34,074 bases of DNA from TCS55 sp964343505 (GTDB taxonomy: Bacteria > Fidelibacterota > Marinisomatia > Marinisomatales > TCS55): positions 1 to 34,074 of the forward strand of contig CAYFJU010000028.1 of the NCBI GenBank assembly GCA_964343505.1, written 5' to 3'. The position numbers and the translations under genes are program-made. Positions 32,313 through 34,074 of the stretch are shown here, piece after piece. The notes under the pieces are model-generated. The model made no database searches and was not told the DNA's origin. It saw only the letters and a list, made by a program, of their open reading frames with translations. The first letter of the stretch is position 1. Each line of letters begins with the position of its first letter.

Positions 32313-33446
32313 TCAGGCGGGATTCAGGTAGGGGAGACCGCTGGCAATATTTTGCCGTTGGCCCAATTCCCTTTCTTTTGAATTGGCATAATTTTCATCC
32401 CAATCCCTGAGTTTGGGTGCCATGATGCGGTGGTAGAGCCAAGGAAAAAACAGGACTAGGTACACACAGGATAAATACCCCGCCGGCATCTCCGGGGCAT
32501 CGGGGTAAGCCTTCAGTTCCCAATATTCTAAAGATGCATTTTCATGGTGGGAAGAATGGCGGGTCAAATTGTAAAGAAAAAAACTGCTGATACGCCGATT
32601 TGTATTCCATGAATGCTTCGGAAGGATGGGCGCCCCTTCTTCCCGGATCAAGCCGTAATGTTCCATATAGTTCACACCTTCCAGCATGACCTTGCCGCCT
32701 ATGCCGATCAATAGAAATACAATCATTCCCATCCATCCGCCTATGAGATAAGCCGCCGCTGTGAGTATCCCTGAACGAAAATAGCCAATGATCATGCGAT
32801 TGGAGATAGCTAGGGGTCTTTCCCCCCTTTTTCTCAGGCGGTTATTCTCAATAATCCAGGCATTTCGGTGACTCAGGAAAGTAGAGCGGAGAATAAAGTG
32901 GTACGGATTCTGTCCGCGCTTGGCGGTGGCGGGATCAATGGGCGTGGCCACATATTTATGGTGGCCGTAAACATGTTCGATGGCAAAGGCGCAATCCCAA
33001 GTGAGGGCCAGGAGCCAGTTGCCCCAGAACATATCGAATTTATTTCTTTTCCGATGGGTGAGTTCGTGCCCCACATTCGTTCCGGCTGAAGCGACCATGA
33101 GTCCCATAACGAAGATGTAGCCCGCCAAGTGAATTGGTGTTGTGGCATCCCTGGCGGCCATAAAAGAATTACCCCAGGCGGGTAGGGGCAGATCACCGGC
33201 CATCCAAACGGATACGGCAACGACAGCAAACAAAAGGGGGAGGTTGATGTAGAGTAAAAGATTCAGGATCTTGGTGGAAGGGGATTTCGGTCTGGAGCGG
33301 TCATCCCCGAAAAAGAGGTCCCCGAAAATGATGAATGAAGAAAAAATGGCTTCATAGACCCACATCCAGTATTGGCCCTTGAGGGCGAAAAAGAGGCCGA
33401 ACCCCACCAGAATGGGGGTGGCGGTGTATGGGAGGTATTTGGCCAT
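32313..33446 (-). CDS. alkB: AlkB-type alkane 1-monooxygenase
   Basis: 377 residues. Di-iron His boxes and the alkane-hydroxylase signature are present: HELTHR (127-132), EHVYGHH (157-163), NYMEHYGL (259-266) and RHSSHH (296-301; usually QRHSDHH), followed by the family-typical PDAPEMPAGY. Six or so membrane segments are visible. The enzyme inserts oxygen into the terminal carbon of an n-alkane, with electrons from rubredoxin. No rubredoxin gene is adjacent or fused. The Asp of the usual LQRHSDHH motif is Ser here (Thr-Arg-His-Ser-Ser), a minor deviation. Alkane, fatty-acid or lipid ring hydroxylation in membranes are possible; AlkB itself is best supported. Confidence 0.92.
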   Translation of the reverse strand: MAKYLPYTATPILVGFGLFFALKGQYWMWVYEAIFSSFIIFGDLFFGDDRSRPKSPSTKILNLLLYINLPLLFAVVAVSVWMAGDLPLPAWGNSFMAARDATTPIHLAGYIFVMGLMVASAGTNVGHELTHRKRNKFDMFWGNWLLALTWDCAFAIEHVYGHHKYVATPIDPATAKRGQNPYHFILRSTFLSHRNAWIIENNRLRKRGERPLAISNRMIIGYFRSGILTAAAYLIGGWMGMIVFLLIGIGGKVMLEGVNYMEHYGLIREEGAPILPKHSWNTNRRISSFFLYNLTRHSSHHENASLEYWELKAYPDAPEMPAGYLSCVYLVLFFPWLYHRIMAPKLRDWDENYANSKERELGQRQNIASGLPYLNPA

Positions 33447-33520
33447 GGTCTGACTCGCCGGAGTTTACCCATGGTCGGGAATATATTCAAGCAGGACAGA
33501 ACCAACTTTAAATCAGGAAT

Positions 33521-34074
33521 TTACTTCAAAAAAACCATCTTCATACTTTTTGAAAATACTTCACTACTTTCATAGGATTGAGCCGTGAGTTTATAAAAGT
33601 ACATTCCGGCCGGGACGTGATTGCCATTGTGATTTGTGCCGTCCCATTGCACTTTCTGAAAACCTGTTCCCACATTGCCATTGACCAGTGTTTTCACTTC
33701 TTCTCCCAAGAGGTCATAGATGGTCAAGGAAACATGACCATTTTCAGGAAGGAAATATTGAATGGTTGTACTGGGATTAAAGGGATTGGGATAAGCAGGG
33801 TAAAGGGTAAAGCTTTCGGGGATTGTATTGGATTGTTCTATGGTTGGGTCATCCCATGATTCATTCAAGTACAGTTTGGCTAATTTTGCTGCATCGGTGT
33901 TTTTGAAGTTCAGGGTGATCTCCCGGTAAACCTCCTGTGATCTTCTCCGCCGTTCTTTTCCTGCTGTATGATTACTGCCTGGGGTTACACCTGACTCCAG
34001 GATCAGGGCCTGTTCCAGTAAACCAAAGGCTGAGTCCACCCTGGCCGAATCAAACTGGCCTAAATACTGGAGAT
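33521..34074 (-). CDS. C-terminal part of a surface protein with a T9SS/Por-like sorting domain (5-prime end outside window)
   Basis: At least 184 codons; the frame stays open to the window edge, so the true start lies beyond 34074 and a GTG at 34039 is only internal. The last ~85 residues form a FlgD/Por-type C-terminal sorting domain: NTIPESFTLYPAYPNPFNPSTT, YDLLGEEVKTLVNG, VQWDGTNHNGNHVPAGMYFYKL. This domain directs proteins through the type IX-like secretion route or to the cell surface in FCB-group bacteria. What the N-terminal part is cannot be seen. It is on the same strand as alkB, 74 bp upstream of it. Confidence 0.85.
   Translation of the reverse strand, partial: LQYLGQFDSARVDSAFGLLEQALILESGVTPGSNHTAGKERRRRSQEVYREITLNFKNTDAAKLAKLYLNESWDDPTIEQSNTIPESFTLYPAYPNPFNPSTTIQYFLPENGHVSLTIYDLLGEEVKTLVNGNVGTGFQKVQWDGTNHNGNHVPAGMYFYKLTAQSYESSEVFSKSMKMVFLK

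Noticed and set aside
1..34074. CRISPR array, tRNA, rRNA, integrase or transposase
   Set aside because: I looked for regularly spaced repeats, cloverleaf-like sequences and recombinase motifs and found none convincing. The dispersed palindromes are irregular in spacing and sequence.

Overview
The window looks like a chromosomal segment of a marine, Gram-negative, heterotrophic bacterium of the Fibrobacterota-Chlorobiota-Bacteroidota (FCB) superphylum. My best guess is Candidatus Marinimicrobia/Neomarinimicrobiota (SAR406) or a close relative. Support comes from a cell-surface protein with an FNPST-type C-terminal sorting domain (right edge), a TonB-dependent receptor with a carboxypeptidase-regulatory-like N-domain followed by a DUF4249-type lipoprotein, many secreted proteins, moderate GC, and intergenic palindromes scattered throughout. 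The lineage is inferred from gene style only; no rRNA or marker phylogeny is available here.

Layout. 1-2520 (minus strand): a membrane acyltransferase and a secreted protein of unknown function. 2807-7899: a glyoxylate-shunt module, with a RamB/ScfR-type XRE regulator divergent from malate synthase (aceB), a 53-residue unknown protein, and isocitrate lyase (aceA). A cluster of TGTAAA/TTTACA half-sites lies in the divergent promoter. 7993-11167: a metal (probably zinc) acquisition cluster with a small His/Cys exported protein, a His-rich outer-membrane barrel, a periplasmic binding protein and an ABC permease, but no ATPase. 11511-13898: a patatin-like phospholipase directly abutting an aldehyde dehydrogenase. 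13966-16477: MarR regulator, DoxX, pirin and a secreted beta-propeller protein, with a near-perfect operator before marR. 16499-17621: 3-methyladenine DNA glycosylase I and a VOC/glyoxalase protein.

17809-26694 is a defence island built around a type I restriction-modification system. In order it carries a half-length HsdS-like protein, HsdM, a Fic AMP-transferase-family protein, a full-length HsdS, HsdR, and a YgjP-type metallopeptidase overlapping the end of hsdR. It is closed by a strong hairpin. The extra half-HsdS, the embedded Fic gene and several repeat motifs at internal junctions make it the most unusual part of the window.

26896-34074: secreted MsrB, a Spy/LTXXQ-like small basic protein, a TonB-dependent receptor, a DUF4249-like lipoprotein, a sterol-desaturase-family hydroxylase, a convergent AlkB-type alkane hydroxylase, and the C-terminal part of a large sorted surface protein that runs off the right edge.

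Across the window, intergenic space is occupied by imperfect palindromes with a shared core (GCCTGTC...GGCGGG) and by two copies of a MITE-like element (47-95 and 6182-6387). No tRNA, rRNA, CRISPR array, transposase or integrase was recognised.
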